Assembly (NCBI GenBank): GCA_029721435.1
Contig: CM056580.1
Span: 71,573,367 to 71,637,366, forward strand
Direction: 5' to 3'
DNA length: 64,000 nucleotides
Origin: Gymnothorax reevesii
Lineage: Eukaryota; Chordata; Actinopteri; Anguilliformes; Muraenidae
Positions 10,631 to 21,829 of the stretch are shown here, piece by piece. Position 1 is the first letter of the stretch, and each line of letters begins with the position of its first letter. Under the pieces are notes generated by a model. It ran no database searches, was not told the DNA's origin, and saw only the letters and a list, made by a program, of their open reading frames with translations. Both the position numbers and the translations under genes were made by a program.

Positions 10631-13600
10631 GCGCTCGAAAATCCAGCCAGATAATCCTCTCTGTCTTTCCCGCTTACACTGATGAGATGTGAATGCAGAA
10701 CAAATTTCCCGAAAGGGACAATAAATACTTTATCTTTAAATATTCTTTCTATCTAACTCTCAACTTTCATTTCACAGTGCACACTTGACAAACAACAGGG
10801 CCCATGCAGGTCAAATGAGGCCCTGTTTTCACTGCTGGCTCGCTAGCATGCTAAAGCTTTTCATGAAGTTACACGTGTAACAGTTGTCGTGTGTTGAATT
10901 GAATTTATTAATTTCATGGAAAATACGCATTTGCATGCTAGCTAGCGACTTAATCATCCCATTGACTTGAACGGACTAGAAGCTTATGCTTTTTTAATTC
11001 TCTAATTGCGGCCCTGGTCTTGTTCCTGTTTCACTAAAATGGTCGAAGTTTCGATTTTACTCAAGGTCTCATGGTAGAAGATGGTTTCTACATTCATTTT
11101 TGGATGGACTTATTAAGCGGTGCCCTGGGCCTATTAACCGCCTTTTCGGAGCACAGAATAGATGGGGAAAATTCAGGACCAGAGCAGTTTGGGCTCAGCT
11201 TATTAACCAATGGCTTATTAACCACAGATCTCAGTAATTATGAAATCACAGAGATATCCAGACTTTTCCGATGACTAGGGATCTGGAGTGTGTTTCCCAA
11301 AAGTATCGATGCTAACTTACATAGTTGGAACCATTGACTGTGAATGGACAAACTATGTGAGTTGCTGACTTAGTTAGCAACTATGGTTTTGGCTGATAAA
11401 AGTAGTCATCAGTAAAGTGTTTCGAGCAAATCACCAATCCTGATCCTGGCTCAGTAAAATGCGCTAGTTTCCCCTCCCCAAAATCCACCCATGGCTTTCA
11501 AATTGTGGGGTTTTTTGTTAAATTTGTGTACCATGATGCCTCTTCTTGAATCGGCCATATTGTTGCAGCCATAAGAAGGCAGATATTTAGCATTTTTCCA
11601 GAGAATAATCCACAGATAAATCACTGACTCCAATGACATTGATTGTGTGTTTTCTGCCACTGGCTAAATACCTTCTGTGAGGTAATTTTTTTCTGAGATG
11701 ATCGCGATTTGCAGTCATTAAAATGCAAATAAATTATTAATCGTTGATTATTATTTGAAATGTCCAGTGCACAATGGATGTATTTATATGAAAGATTCCA
11801 CGATCCAAATTTTATTTTTGGATGAACAAGCACTTTAAGATCATGACGTCTCAGGGATTGGAGATCTTGTGCTTTCAGACGTGGTTTCCGCCTTGACTGG
11901 ACTCCGTCCATTTTTTTAAATTGCATAATGATTTTAGAGGGTGAAATCCCCAAGTCCTACTGATTTTCCTTAGGGCATTGTTGTTGTCGAAGTGATGGAT
12001 TATTAGCTCACACATGTTAACAAATTGGAGATCCTTGATCCATCTTTGTTCTTAAACCACTAGGCATTTAAGGGGCTCCTTTTATACAAATTTACAATTT
12101 GTTCCACTTTTTTAATATCACCTGTTTCAGATCACATTATTATTGCAACTACTCACTATTTTCTTGGCGTCTGTGGCAGTCCACAGATTTGCAATAAGCG
12201 CAGTTTCAATAAACAGTTCACGAGGTAAAGCAGTGTTTATTTGAAGTATTTCAAATATAGGAGATGGTGAGAGGGCTCTTCAGATCACGCCTTTTTGATT
12301 TTATTTGCATTTTCCATAATGTGATTACTTTTTCAGAATTGGCCTTGAATATTGAGATGCTTTCAGTAATTCATTCTGCATCAAAAATGGCTCAAACACA
12401 TCCTATCCAAACATATAGATTATCACAAATTGAAGGAAAAGGCTGCCAGGAATGTTATGACATCTGCCAGGGATGTTTGCGCAAATTTGTAAACCAGGGA
12501 TGCCAAAATATTTTCACATCTACAGTTTTCATGAAAAATCTGATTGATATTACACACTGCAACATGAGATGAAATATATTAAAACTGCAGTTGTTTCCAC
12601 ATTTGTCAGTACTGGACTTATGGTTAATTAACTGTGTCGTTAATGATATATATTCTATTTTCCTTATTACTCATCAATAATTCTGAACAGTATATTTGCA
12701 GCAGACTTATTTGATATTTTAGAGGTCGTGACTATCAGCAGAACCTTGTGCTTGCCCAAACCTGATGGGTCAGTAAGATGGGCCAGGTGGAAGTGAACAG
12801 AGAAGGCACATCTGCAAAAGTAATAATCACATTATTTCTGTTTGTATCCAAATCCAAATTATTCTAAAACCAATTTTCTCTAACAGACATGCAGTCCATT
12901 GAAACTTCGGAGCTCTACTTAATGTGCTCTGCATTGATAAATCAATTGTAACCAGAGGCCATGGACTGATGAATAACTTTTTGCTCCTAAGTTTTCCTGA
13001 ATCAGCTCTCAGTCGCTTTTTTATCATGCTGTGGTTTTTACAGAACTGACTATTTTTCTTCTTTTTTAACTTTACCTCTCCGCTATTTCTCTGTGATCAC
13101 TACCATGCTAGAGGTGTTTGTACTCGGAACTTTAGTGTATAAAGGCCTTTGATACACATTAGTTTCCACTGCACAGGCCTCAGAGTAAGAGAACTTCAAT
13201 CAGAGGTCTGTTTCTCACTGGTGCCCTCGTGAATGTCCCAGTCACGGGTTAGAGCATTGTAACCATGACATCGGAAACTCTATGGGGAAAAAAACAAACA
13301 AACAAGAAGTACAATCTAAAAACACTACATCCTTGAAAGATCAAAGGCTGTAGTCTCATAAGTATTGGCTCCAAAATTACTAATGAAGTTGGTTTCCAGG
13401 CTGTAAGGTTCAACCTCCACTTTAAGTGAGAATCTTCCACTGGACAGGGCCCCTAATTTGTATCTTTCTGAAATTACTTCATGGCTTGAAGCCTTCATGT
13501 CATCCAACTAGTCTTGATTTTCATTATTTTAAGGAGGTGGGACAATTGTCATTCCTGTCACATAAATAGCACTGCTTTTTTTGACTACATTTGAACATGG

Positions 13601-14363
13601 AGAACATTTTGATTGTGATAATTGACTGATGGAAATATGACAGTTATTATTAAATACCATTAGCATATAATTGCCAAAAAATTGTTCCGAAACTTGAATC
13701 CAGTGCTGCCTTGTGATTTCAATAACGGTGGAAATCAAATTCCAAACCATTTAAAGTGGAAGAGAAAAAAAAAATATTCATGATACAAAAGTAATACTGA
13801 TGTTCTGTCAGAGTTATTTGGGTCCAGCACTAATAAGTGCTAAAGCATTTCTCAAAGGAAAAAGTGAGCAAAGTAATACGGGATCAGAATAACACTGATG
13901 CAACGTTAACTTCCATTTTTTTTTTCAGCATCCCTCAAATTGTAGTGAATAAATTATTGGGGTGTGAAGTTAGGCTATGAATATTTTTCACTTCCATTGA
14001 AACAAAACTGAATGTACATATAGGCTTTGTCAAAAATCAATTTACTGAAAGTGATGGTTCTTCCCAGCATTTTGTTCTAACCAGCTGAATTTGCTATTGA
14101 GCTGAAAGTTTGCAGTTGGAACAGTGAAGTAAATAGAGAAATTAACAGGCTGGTTTTGTGAGTGGTGGAAATGAGGGACTTTCTGACACCTGTACCTTCC
14201 AGATCTGCAAAGAGCAAACCACAATGACATGTATGTCACCAGTAAAACATAGAGGTCAAAAGAGCATGCATATTGAAGCATTTTAATGTCTCAAATCTGG
14301 TATTTCCCCTTTTCAATAAAAAACGAATTTATACAAAAATAGTAATATGGCACAGGGACCCAT
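10631..14363. other. Mostly unassigned DNA
   Basis: Apart from the hairpin at 11288-11392, nothing is recognisable. Short frames (for example 12264-12572 and 13529-13750) show no family motif, splice structure or codon signal. Confidence 0.4.
11288..11392. mobile_element. Hairpin MITE-like repeat, copy 2
   Basis: GTGTTTCCCAAAAGTATC, then GCTAACTTACATAGTTGG, CCATTGACTGTGAATGGAC and CAAACTATGTGAGTTGCT repeat the plan of 2936-3038, but the right end has decayed. Confidence 0.6.
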
Positions 14364-15309
14364 GGGGCTCTATCTTACACCCATAGCAGAGGGATGCAAA
14401 ATGTAGTCCAACGGTCTTTGTAGCTTGATGACCAATGAAAATATCAATTTCCTGTCCAGCTTCCTCACTGCATAAATAGTCAATTCATTTGCACTAAATT
14501 AGGCGCCCATGGGCGTGTTGGTCTTTAAATTAGGTGTGGTTAAGCGCATTGCTATCTTGAGACCGTAAAAAGCGATCACGCCGTTGACCAACAAAAATAT
14601 GGTCTAAAGTCAGTTTTTGACTGCTCATTTCAGGGTGGATAGTAAGGTAGTATTATTTGTCTTTGTAGGCTAGTGCACAACATACGCACACTCTGCTTGT
14701 TAAATACTACCCAAGCAGGGATGAGCAGCAGTCCCTACTCATTCAACCGATCAAACATCTAGAGATTACAATATGAAAGATTTTGTCAAGATTTAAAAAA
14801 AAATGCATGTCAGAATGCATAGAGCGATCGACATCCACACATTAGGGCATGCTGTGATACAGGCCATTTAATTCGTAAGTGAACCCGTTCAATCAGGTAA
14901 TTTGCGATTCAACATGTGAGGTTATGCGTGAAGGTGTTCACAAATTTTACTGGATTAAGCCACGACTTCACGATATTGGCAAGCTCTGTCATTCTTGCTG
15001 TTCTCCAGGAGATCCCTCTTTGAGGGGTAGCTGTTTGGGGACAATGGTTAGCCTATGTATTCATTACAAGACACCTTGTCTTGAACAGTGCATGGATTTT
15101 CCTTCCGTTACATAAAACACCAACTGCAACAGAACAAATGTTTAAAGTGCTGAAAATGTGCTGGATAAGTTATGCATGGGACAACCCTTTATCCACAGTT
15201 ATCAGAACTAGAGGCACTCGTAGAGTGCCAACCTCTTCCAAGGCAGCACTATGGAGTTAAATTACTGCCAAAACCTTGTATACAAACCGAACATGTTTTA
15301 CAAATGCAC

Positions 15310-15512
15310 CACGATTCACTAACAAATACAATGTGATTTGCAAATATAAAAATGATTCACGTGCAAACAAAGTGTGGTTTGCAAATATAAAAACGATTTG
15401 CAAACAAATACAGTGTGATTTGCAAATATAAAAACAATTCACGTACAAACTAGGTGTGATTTGCAAATATAAAAACGATTTGCAAACAAAAACAGAGTGG
15501 TTTGCAAATACA
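15310..15512. repeat. Subterminal repeats, left arm
   Basis: TTTGCAAATATAAAAAnGAT recurs about every 40 bp (five times), alternating with TTCACGTnCAAAC and TTTGCAAACAAA linkers. Regularly spaced subterminal motifs are typical transposase-binding arrays. Confidence 0.75.
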
Positions 15513-16068
15513 AAACACCATTAACAAACGATTTTTTTCAGTTTTACAAATACAAAACGTACCGATTACAAGTATACGACGAGAACCATTTCCTACAAGT
15601 ACAAATCACTTTTGGCAGTTTTCTACCGCTGACATGGCGTAAAAGATTTTCTCACAAATGTCCTCACTGTTATTGTCCCTGTTAAACAGCAGGTGGGGCT
15701 ATGACTCAATATCCTAGATCTCTACACCGTGAAGTTGAACAGAATAGAGAACGACCGCCAGCGACAACCGTGGACATGAGGATGATGTCTGAGGCTAAAT
15801 AAAAACACAGTGTCTTCGTGTTCGAAATAACTCCGTGTCCGACAGTGAGATGGTGTCAATATAACTCCGTGTCCGACAGTGGATTATTGTTTTTAATCTC
15901 ATGAAGTCTACTGAATCTTTTAGATAGCCTATTAAACGTGAATGTTTGATCAGATGGCTCAGTTCTTCAAGATGGGTACCCAATCAATGTTTCTGTTTAA
16001 GCTCTGCTCAATAAAGTGTTCTGATTGATAGTGATATATTTTTATTTTCCATTTCATTATAAATCTGG
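15513..16068. other. Inner part of left palindrome arm
   Basis: It is non-coding. Two direct copies of ACTCCGTGTCCGACAGTG lie at about 15828 and 15863, mirrored at about 17379-17425. No known domain is encoded in either frame. Confidence 0.5.
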
Positions 16069-16482
16069 GCCCGTATTCACGAAGCATCTTATCTTAGCGC
16101 TAGGAGTACTCCTAAGTCGCGCTAAAACATTTATGATAAAACAATCTTAAAATTCACAAAACCGCTGAGAGCAACTTTTAGTGATGAAAATTGGTAACTC
16201 CTAGAATAGGGGTAGCTCTGAGATAGGCGGGAGTAATCTCCGTTGCTATGTCTGATGTCAATTCTCATGCACGAGTCTTGGAACAATGAGCACGGTGATT
16301 GGTTGTTTGGTGGCAGGGCAACCCGTTGAAAAAAATATCCCACATACAACCCATGGAGGAAAAAATGAGAAAATAGTCCAAGGGACTGGTTTGTCCAAAA
16401 AAATAATGGCAGTTGTTACGGGTTCGGCTGTTTTCAAATGCATTTCAAAGTAGAGAGATACGACAATCCCCTTTTTAAACAC

Positions 16483-16514
16483 TGCCCTAACCCTAAGCCT
16501 AACCTTAACTTTAA
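16483..16514. repeat. Degenerate telomere-like tract
   Basis: CCCTAACCCTAAGCCTAACC resembles (CCCTAA)n. It is short and imperfect and lies inside the Harbinger-like unit. Confidence 0.5.
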
Positions 16515-16886
16515 CATTGACATTGAAATAATTTTCTTCCCTTCAACTATAATAATTTAAAACACGGTTACTTTCAAGCAAGTTATTGATAACATACAAA
16601 GCATTGGTTTTTTTAGATTCAGTTTAAGATAATAGCATATTGAGTACTTCTGAAAATTGCAATGCACGGTCCCCGCATATCACGCTCTAGGCAAATAAAC
16701 GTACATAGGAAAGAGATCATTGTAAAAACATTAATAGCATTAAACAAGTTATTAATGAAACGCGTCACTTGCCCCAATAGCTACTTGTTACCCGATGAGA
16801 ATGAGAATATGTTGTGATCATTTAAATGTCGAGCCGTTCAAGTTTGTTTGCCCTAAACTGTCATGGATGTAAGTTCAAAAATGACG

Positions 16887-17090
16887 CGAAAGCCCAGCTG
16901 GAGCCAAGACCAGTTACTGCTGCTGGGCCAGTTGGTGCTGGAGCGAAAGCATGTAACCTAATCAGAGGGAAAATTGGCTCGGGGGTGAACAGCAAATCCA
17001 AGCGGTATGCGTGGGATAATATCAGCCAACAGATCGTTGCAGCGTTACCCTCGGTGTCTCGGATGGCTAGAAGTTGCTCTCAGCGGTTTT
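16887..17090 (+). pseudogene. Myb/SANT-like DNA-binding domain, frameshifted
   Basis: In one frame 16887-16955 reads RKPSWSQDQLLLLGQLVLER and KHV, a typical first helix of a Myb/SANT domain with its leading Trp. After a one-base shift near 16951 the next frame gives NLIRGKIGSGVNSKSKRYAW, DNISQQIVAALPSVSRMA and CSQRF, including the second Trp (RYAW) and the recognition-helix-like end. In PIF/Harbinger elements such Myb-like proteins bind the TIRs and import the transposase. The longest open frame (start 16826) enters the second half in frame but misreads the first. Some upstream coding sequence and any second exon are missing. Confidence 0.6.
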
Positions 17091-17744
17091 GTGAATTACT
17101 TTTCAGATTTTACTCCTACATAAAATGTTTTAGCGCGAATGAGGAGTACTCCTAGCGCTAAGATAAGATACTTTGTGAATACGGGCCCAGATTTATAATG
17201 AAATGGAAAATAAAAATATATCACTATCAATCAGAACACTTTATTGAGCAGAGCTTAAACAGAAACATTGATTGGGTACCCATCTTGAAGAACTGAGCCA
17301 TCTGATCAAACATTCACGTTTAATAGGCTATCTAAAAGATTCAGTCGACTTCATGAGATTAAAAACAATAATCCACTGTCGGACACGGAGTTATATTGAC
17401 ACCACCTCACTGTCGGACACGGAGTTATTTCGAACACGAAGACACTGCGTTTTTATTTAGCCTCAGCCATCATCCTCATGTCCACGGTTGTCGCTGGCGG
17501 TCGTTCTCTATTCTGTTCAACTTCACGGTGTAGAGATCTAGGATATTGAGTCATAGCCCCACCTGCTGTTTAACAGGGACAATAACAGTGAGGACATTTG
17601 TGAGAAAATCTTTTACGCCATGTCAGCGGTAGAAAACTGCCAAAAGTGATTTGTACTTGTAGGAAATGGTTCTCGTCGTATACTTGTAATCGGTACGTTT
17701 TGTATTTGTAAAACTGAAAACATTCGCTTGTTAATGGTGTTTTG

Positions 17745-17945
17745 TATTTGCAAACCACTCTGTTTTTGTTTGCAAATCGTTTTTATATTTGCAAATCACA
17801 CCTTGTTTGTACGTGAATCGTTTTTATATTTGCAAATCACACTGTATTTGTTTGCAAATCGTTTTTATTTTTGCAAACCACACTTTGTTTGCACGTGAAT
17901 CATTTTTATATTTGCAAATCACATTGTATTTGTTTGTGAATCGTG
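17745..17945. repeat. Subterminal repeats, right arm
   Basis: This is the mirror of the left array: ATCGTTTTTATATTTGCAAA recurs about every 40 bp with GTACGTGAATCG and TTTGTTTGCAA linkers. Confidence 0.75.
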
Positions 17946-19419
17946 GTGCATTTGTAAAACATGTTCGGTTCGTATACAAGGTTTTGGCAGTAATTTAACT
18001 ACATACAGCACCACCCAAATCTTTATTGAGTAGGAGCAAAGTTCAGTTATCGTGTGTCATACAATTTCAAGATGGCTGCCGTGGCAGCCACATTGTTTCT
18101 CAGATCACAGTGAAAAAGCAATAGGGTCCATCCTTGATGTAATTGCAATGCACCCATAAAACTTCAGACAAATCGGTGCATTACTTTTTGAGTTATGTGG
18201 TTCACAAACAGACAGACAGGCAGAGGAACAAACAGGTAAAAATCAATGTTGAACCCAAACAGATTCATTAACACAGTGCCTGCAACCCATTTCCTGCTTC
18301 TATTACCAAAAACAAAAACCTGCATTTCATTTGAAATGTCTTCATTTCATTTACAGTTAGGCTGAAAAATGAAATGGCCACAAAAAACAACCCCATTAGT
18401 AGGCACAAAAGCAATGGAGACATTGTCACCATCTATAATTTATCCAAATTTCTTCCTTGTATCTGACTTGACCTTCAATTGTCAGCGAATCGGAAGCAAG
18501 TTCTTTTCACTCCTGTAAGATATTATTCAAAGGGTCACGGTGGTGTAATCAAAATAACATTATTTTCGTCCCTTTCTCGCTGCCTGTTTTTCTTACTTGT
18601 TTTAATTTCAGTCAGTCATTCCCCACCAGCGCGTAATTATCTTTTTACCCACAACCCTGAATTAATATAGTTTTTTTTTCTTTTTGTTTGCTTGTTTTAT
18701 CCACAGGTTGTAATGTAGTAATGTAAAGTTCAAACACTGCTCCAAAAATTCACAATGATGATTTTTAACATCAGTATATGAATAAAACAATTTTGAATAA
18801 TATTTACCAAATGTTCTCAATACATTTTTGGATATTACTGTGTTCTGGTTCCCATACTCTAAGTACTGGTTCATTTGCGTGCTTGGCAGACCCTTTCATC
18901 TGCAGCAAACACTTTCTTTCCCTGCTACCAGGCAAGTATGCCCTAGTAATAGCAGTTTGCCAAGGTGCAAAGACATCTGGCTTTTAATGGACACGGGAGA
19001 TGACACTCTGGCTTATTTCGTGTTACCCCCAAAACACGCCTATGATTAATTAACAGATTTATTATGACCCCTTTGAACATTGTGCCCTGCATTGTGCCCG
19101 GATAACCAATCATTGAACTGTAGAAAATATGGATTTGGACATGCCCTAGATGCACATGTGCCACGCGCTTCGGACTATGCGCTTCAAATGGTTAAAATGG
19201 GGCTGATAGAGTTTAAGTGCATAGTACAGAACAGACAAAGTACAATTAAATTTCGATTTATTCAATCATCCAAAGGCTTTGCGCTCTTTTACATTGGAAA
19301 ATCCAAGAGACATGAAAAGCTGTTGCCAGACACATGAGGCTTAAGCTGGATCTGAAGTCTAGACAAAATCAATAAATAGGCTTACTGTACATCTGAAGTA
19401 GATTCTTACAATTACTGAC

Positions 19420-20197
19420 CAGTGGCGGTTCTAGAACTGGGAATTGGGGGGGCGCAGACACGTCCCTTTATGACAATTAGTCCTGGCTAGTTCTGAATCA
19501 TTTTCCTTTACTGACACGTTTTCCAATTATATGATTATTATCCAATAATTGGCAACTAAAGACACGTTTTCTCTCCAAATGCGATCGAACAGCGATGAAA
19601 TCACGGGCAAAATTCAGTGCAGAAAAATAATTTACTTATTAATAGGCCAGTGCTTCACGGTGATTGATCAGGTCCGCGTTCCAATGAAATATCACCTTTC
19701 GCTCTCGGTATTGCGTGGGTTGATTTAAAAAAGGGGGGGGGGGGGCACTTGGCAGTTAAATAGGCAGCGCGCTTCTCAAGCTATTTGCAAGAGAGTCGAC
19801 AAGTGTGCAGATTTGAATAACGTTGATTTAAATACAGCAAATACGCGTCCAGATGAATGATTGTCCTCTTACGTAATCGGGGAGAACAAGCAGCGCCTGT
19901 TAACTGTAGAGTGCTCTCGGAGTGAACCTTTTGTTAATCATGAAAATGACTGAGAACAGGCCAGGACTAAACGGATGTTTTGTCACAATTCTCAGTTCTG
20001 GTTCCGCAACTGTACTGAATTCAGCCCATGATTTCATCGCTGTTCCATCGCATAGGGAGAGAAACTGTGTCTTCAGTTGCCAATCACGATAATTGGAAAA
20101 CGCGTCAATAAAGGAAAATGATTCAGAACTAGCCAGGACTAATTGTCATAAAGCGACGTGTCTGCGCCCCCAATGCCCGGTTCTAGAACCGCCATTG
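19420..20197. mobile_element. hAT MITE with 8-bp TSD
   Basis: The 778-bp element starts CAGTGGCGGTTCTAGAACTG and ends with the inverse GGTTCTAGAACCGCCATTG. The target duplication is TTACTGAC (19412-19419) against TTACCGAC (20198-20205), one mismatch. TIR similarity runs over 200 bp (GACAATTAGTCCTGGCTAGT on the left, its inverse near 20130). A 13-G run lies at about 19733. It is non-coding. A damaged relative is at 50448. Confidence 0.87.
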
Positions 20198-20510
20198 TTA
20201 CCGACACATTAATAAGGCAAAGTTCTAGGACTAAGGTGAATCACGCCATAATGATGGCAAAACCCATACTTATCTATTCTAACAGACTTAACTGAATCAG
20301 GAAAAAAAAGTACTTCTTTCCGACTCGTTTACATTACGCTCTGCTGTAGATTGACCAGAAACTATTAAAAATAGGTGTGCAGTGCACGGAATACCCCTCA
20401 GCTCGATGTCAATGTTTTTGGAGATGCCCGCCCACCCGCACGAAGGATAGCAATACCCCGTCAGCCTGGAGGGCTGAGGGGTAAAAAGCAAACTGTCACA
20501 AGCTGTGTTT

Positions 20511-21172
20511 CCATCCACCTATTTTAATGCGCATTTTGATTTTGCGCTTTAAAAACCTGAGTGGAAACGGCCAAAATGCGCATCAACTTGAAATATCGTA
20601 TAAATTTTTTTTTTGCGCAAGGAGTGGATGGAAAATTTTCCCAACAGATAAAAACAAATGCACTTTAGTGTAGTGGAAATGGGCTAGTGAACAAGTTATG
20701 TGAATAAATGATGACGTGTAGTACCGACATCATTTTTGCTTGCCTATGTTGGCAAGCTAGCTAGCTAGTTTCCTACCTCGTAACATTGGTGCGCTAGTTA
20801 TAATGTTAGAGTTTGTTTTCAGTTTAGCTAGCTAGCTAGTGGTTAATACAGTAGAAGCAAACTATAACTTTACACTACTGTGCTAGCAGTAACATTAAAA
20901 ACTTCGTAACCACTAGCTTGCGTGATTTACTTTGATTCGTGTTCGCCATCAGCTTTCGCATTTGTTTTCCTTTTCATTCGTCGCACTAATTGACGTCATT
21001 GCGTGCGCTGTCTTCTACAGAAGCAATAGTAATTGAATTGAGAATTAGCACCATCTAATGGCACCTACAGCTTATCCTGAGAAACAAAAGTGCATAACTG
21101 AAGTGGATGGAAACATGCACAAATGCACTTTTCCTTTTGCCGGATTAATAGAAATTGGATGGAAACACAGCT
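20511..21172. mobile_element. TIR element, superfamily unknown
   Basis: AGCTGTGTTTCCATCCACCT is inverted as GGATGGAAACACAGCT. Inside are GCAAGCTAGCTAGCTAG (~20753) and TTTAGCTAGCTAGCTAGTGG (~20823), a (CTAG)n pair. No coding region and no clear target duplication are visible. Confidence 0.6.
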
Positions 21173-21174
21173 AC

Positions 21175-21806
21175 TGCTCCGCTGCTGCTGCCTCTCCCTC
21201 AGCCTGGCCACACCTCTTCCACTGCAGTTGTTCTCAGCTGAGTCTCATTAACCAGCCAACATATAAGCAGCTCTGTTTCACTGACTCTTTGCCTGATTGC
21301 CGTTGCAGCATGCACTACTCTCCAGCCTTTGTCTTCAGTCTGACTTCCTGGAATCGACTCTGCCTGCCTCGGATGACGTCCTCTCGTTCCTGCTCCGGTA
21401 AACCTGATTGCCTTCTGCCTCTGACTCTGAGTTCTGCCTCTGTGCTTCCTGGTTCCTGTCTGCCGTCTTCCAAGCCCCTGTCCAAGCCACCCGTCCTGCC
21501 ACTCCACTACCTGCCAGTGTGGACATGACCTATCTGCAAAGCCAGAAGCCAGCCTGCTCCGGTGGCCCAGTGGTAATTCTCCCACCTGCCTTGTAGGCGA
21601 CCCGAATTCAATTCCCGCCATTGACGCCTGCTCCCTCAAGTTACCAGAAGAGCTCCACTCAAGATCCTCAAGCTCCAGATCCTGTTCTGCACCAAGCGAC
21701 TCTGCACTGCATTCTGTTTATCCCTGCTTTGAAGTCATTAAAAGTCTTCACTCGTTCTGATTGTGTTGCTTTTGGGTCCTGCCACTCCCTGTGTCACAAA
21801 CCATCT
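21175..21806 (+). repeat. Solo LTR-like sequence (gypsy-type plan)
   Basis: A TATA-like ACATATAAGCAG lies near 21260, followed by a C/T-rich transcribed-looking stretch and, near 21738, CATTAAAAGTCTTCACTCGT leading to TTTTGGGTCCTGCCA. This is the 3' plan of many fish Ty3/gypsy LTRs (poly(A)-like signal, then TTTGGGTCC). No primer site or coding body follows. A tRNA-like segment lies inside it. Confidence 0.5.
21553..21625 (+). repeat. tRNA-Gly-like segment
   Basis: GGTGGCCCAGTGGTA, ATTCTCCCACCTGCC, then GAATTCAATTCCCGCC follow the order and spacing of a tRNA-Gly (A box, anticodon arm, B box). The acceptor stem does not close, so this is a pseudogene or SINE head inserted in the LTR. Confidence 0.55.
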
Positions 21807-21829
21807 TATCAAATAAAAAAAACAATATA

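Larger units (their letters stand above)
16069..17188. mobile_element. Harbinger-like unit at palindrome centre
   Basis: The left end GGGCCCGTATTCACGAAGCA and the inverted right end GGGCCCGTATTCACAAAGTA form TIRs of about 130 bp, continuing through CTTATCTTAGCGCTAGGAGT and a shared TTCACAAAACCGCTGAGAGC. These inner TIRs are visibly more diverged (roughly one in five positions) than the outer arms. The interior encodes a Myb/SANT-type domain, the accessory DNA-binding protein of PIF/Harbinger transposons. No DDE transposase ORF is present. The TWA target site expected for Harbinger cannot be judged because the flanks are themselves palindromic. Confidence 0.55.
15253..18001. mobile_element. 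2.75-kb palindromic element with ~0.8-kb arms
   Basis: The left end AGTTAAATTACTGCCAAAAC is exactly inverted as the right end. The arms 15253-16068 and 17189-18001 are almost identical; I count about eight differences in the first ~310 bp. Mirror-image frames recur (15257-15466 with 17789-17998, 15497-15685 with 17570-17758, 15795-15983 with 17272-17460), which are by-products of the palindrome and not genes. The outer 200 bp of each arm holds short subterminal repeats. The centre (16069-17188) is a Harbinger-like unit. I found no target duplication; the outer TTAA (within AGTTAAATT and AATTTAACT) is noted without a superfamily call. It could be one transposon with very long TIRs or two copies of one element meeting head to head. 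Confidence 0.75.
15206..18237. mobile_element. Widespread fish repeat, copy 1, split by a palindromic element
   Basis: The left piece (15206-15252) begins ACTAGAGGCACTCGTAGAGT and AACCTCTTCCAAGGCAGCA. The right piece (18002-18237) carries AAATCGGTGCATTACTTTTT, GAGTTATGTGGTTCACAAAC and GACAGACAGG. Copies 2 (41360-41651) and 3 (50516-50920, reversed) have the same order uninterrupted. Its boundaries are fixed by the sibling host element, where CAGTTATCTG (53401) runs straight into AAAAATCAAT. Superfamily unknown. Confidence 0.65.
14364..19204. mobile_element. Teleost TIR DNA element, copy 1 (interrupted)
   Basis: The left end is GGGGCTCTATCTTACACC; the right end, inverted, is AGCCCCATTTTAACCATTTG. 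The body matches 52578-54317 block by block: GCGCCCATGGGCGTGTTGGT, ATTGCTATCTTGAGAC, CATGCTGTGAT, GCCATTTAATTCGTAAGTGA, TCTGACTTGACCTTCAATT, CATCTGCAGCAAACACT and TTGGACATGCCCTA. Without the 3.03-kb insertion at 15206-18237 the element is about 1.8 kb, like its sibling. I recognise the end motif as a widespread fish DNA-transposon terminus but cannot fix its superfamily. No transposase is visible. Confidence 0.75.

Noticed and set aside
15310..15512. Regularly spaced ~40-bp repeats resembling a CRISPR array
   Set aside because: Spacers are near-copies of one another, the genome is eukaryotic, and the repeats are the subterminal array of a transposon.
16483..16514. Interstitial telomere or fusion point
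   Set aside because: Only a few degenerate CCCTAA-like units, within a transposon.
15257..18000. Three pairs of matching ORFs of 62-69 codons, suggesting duplicated small genes
   Set aside because: They are mirror images created by the palindrome arms and encode low-complexity translations of the TTTGCAAATATAAAA repeats.
21553..21625. Functional tRNA-Gly gene
   Set aside because: The acceptor stem does not pair and the B box is altered; it is better called tRNA-like.
21058..21639. Overlapping ORFs of 128-156 codons on both strands
   Set aside because: They overlap an LTR-like C/T-rich region with compositional bias; no domain, splice site or codon signal.
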